Below, one piece after another: positions 5,648-5,967 of a DNA stretch of 5,967 nt. This DNA is from Alphaproteobacteria bacterium (lineage in GTDB: Bacteria; Pseudomonadota; Alphaproteobacteria; Rhodobacterales; Rhodobacteraceae), in the NCBI GenBank assembly GCA_030830465.1, contig JAURMY010000141.1:1-5967 (forward strand), in the 5' to 3' direction. Position 1 is the stretch's first letter, and each line of letters starts with the position of its first letter. Both the position numbers and the translations under genes were made by a program. The notes under the pieces are model-generated. The model saw only the letters and a program-made list of their open reading frames with translations, had not been told where the DNA came from and made no database searches.

Positions 5648-5967
5648 ATGATGGACGCGCTGAAAGAACTGGTCGTGGAATCTCCGGGATTTTATGTCGG
5701 TTGGGGTGGGTTGGTGATCGGGACCCTGTTCGGCTTCATCGTCTACCGGACCAATTTCTGCACCATGGGGTCGATTTCCGATATCTTGTCTTTCGGCGAT
5801 TATCGCAGGTTCCGGGCATGGCTTTTGGCCGCTGCGGTCGGCATTACCGGTGTCGCGGCCTTGCAGGCGGGCGGGATCATGGATGCATCGCAATCCATGT
5901 ATCTGGCGCCAAGCTTTGGCTGGCTGGCCAATATCATCGGTGGGTTGATGTTCGGCTTTGGCATGGT
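5648..5967 (+). CDS. YeeE/YedE-family sulfur compound transporter (3' end missing)
   Basis: The first 106 codons of an inner-membrane protein of the YeeE/YedE (TsuA-like) family, whose characterised members import thiosulfate through conserved cysteines. After a short cytoplasmic-like N-terminus, a glycine-rich membrane segment (about 17-33) runs into RTNFCTMGSISD (34-45). This is the family signature, with Cys38. Two more hydrophobic segments follow (57-73 and 91-106). The second ends in GGLMFGFGM, which in relatives leads into the next cysteine motif, just beyond the window. The sequence around the NFC motif resembles the long form (about 350-400 residues) more than the half-size PmpA/PmpB proteins. 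AGGGGA at 5635-5640 is seven bases before the ATG at 5648; a second ATG at 5651 is also possible. It lies 123 bases after arsR on the same strand. The substrate is not determined by the sequence. Confidence 0.87.
   Translation, partial: MMDALKELVVESPGFYVGWGGLVIGTLFGFIVYRTNFCTMGSISDILSFGDYRRFRAWLLAAAVGITGVAALQAGGIMDASQSMYLAPSFGWLANIIGGLMFGFGM

Overview
The window looks like a piece of a sulfur-oxidation locus from a proteobacterium, most likely an alphaproteobacterium that carries the oxidative (reverse-acting) dissimilatory sulfite reductase, or rDsr, pathway. The evidence is the gene set: dsrO, dsrP, dsrN, dsrE2, tusA, an SqrR-type ArsR repressor and a YeeE/YedE transporter. Coding DNA is GC-rich and the intergenic control region is AT-rich. 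Placement below class level is not supported by what can be seen here.

Positions 1-4200, + strand: the distal part of a dsr operon. It starts inside dsrO (periplasmic four-cluster ferredoxin, 5' end missing). It continues with dsrP (NrfD-type quinol-interacting membrane subunit), an unusual TrpD2/YbiB-like gene, and dsrN (siroheme amidase of the CbiA/CobB family). Gaps are 11, 32 and 3 bases, so the four genes are probably one transcript; its promoter lies before the window. DsrO and DsrP belong to the DsrMKJOP transmembrane electron-transfer complex. DsrN makes the siroheme-amide cofactor of DsrAB.

Positions 4187-5012: a strong hairpin terminator overlaps the dsrN stop codon and separates it from a convergent two-gene operon on the - strand, dsrE2-tusA. 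These encode sulfur-carrier proteins thought to hand persulfide sulfur towards DsrEFH/DsrC.

Positions 5013-5967: a 200-base divergent control region, then an ArsR-family repressor with two cysteines spaced exactly as in the persulfide sensor SqrR, then the first 106 codons of a YeeE/YedE-family (thiosulfate or sulfur compound) transporter. The control region holds a putative dsrE2 promoter overlapped by a near-match to the SqrR-type operator, a second inverted repeat with the same 8-base spacer inside the putative arsR promoter, and a very stable mini-hairpin in the arsR leader.

Taken together, the window links a cytoplasmic reverse-Dsr electron and cofactor module to a small sulfur uptake and relay module that is probably derepressed by reactive sulfur. 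The least explained parts are the TrpD2/YbiB-like gene between dsrP and dsrN and the two different inverted repeats in the divergent promoter region.
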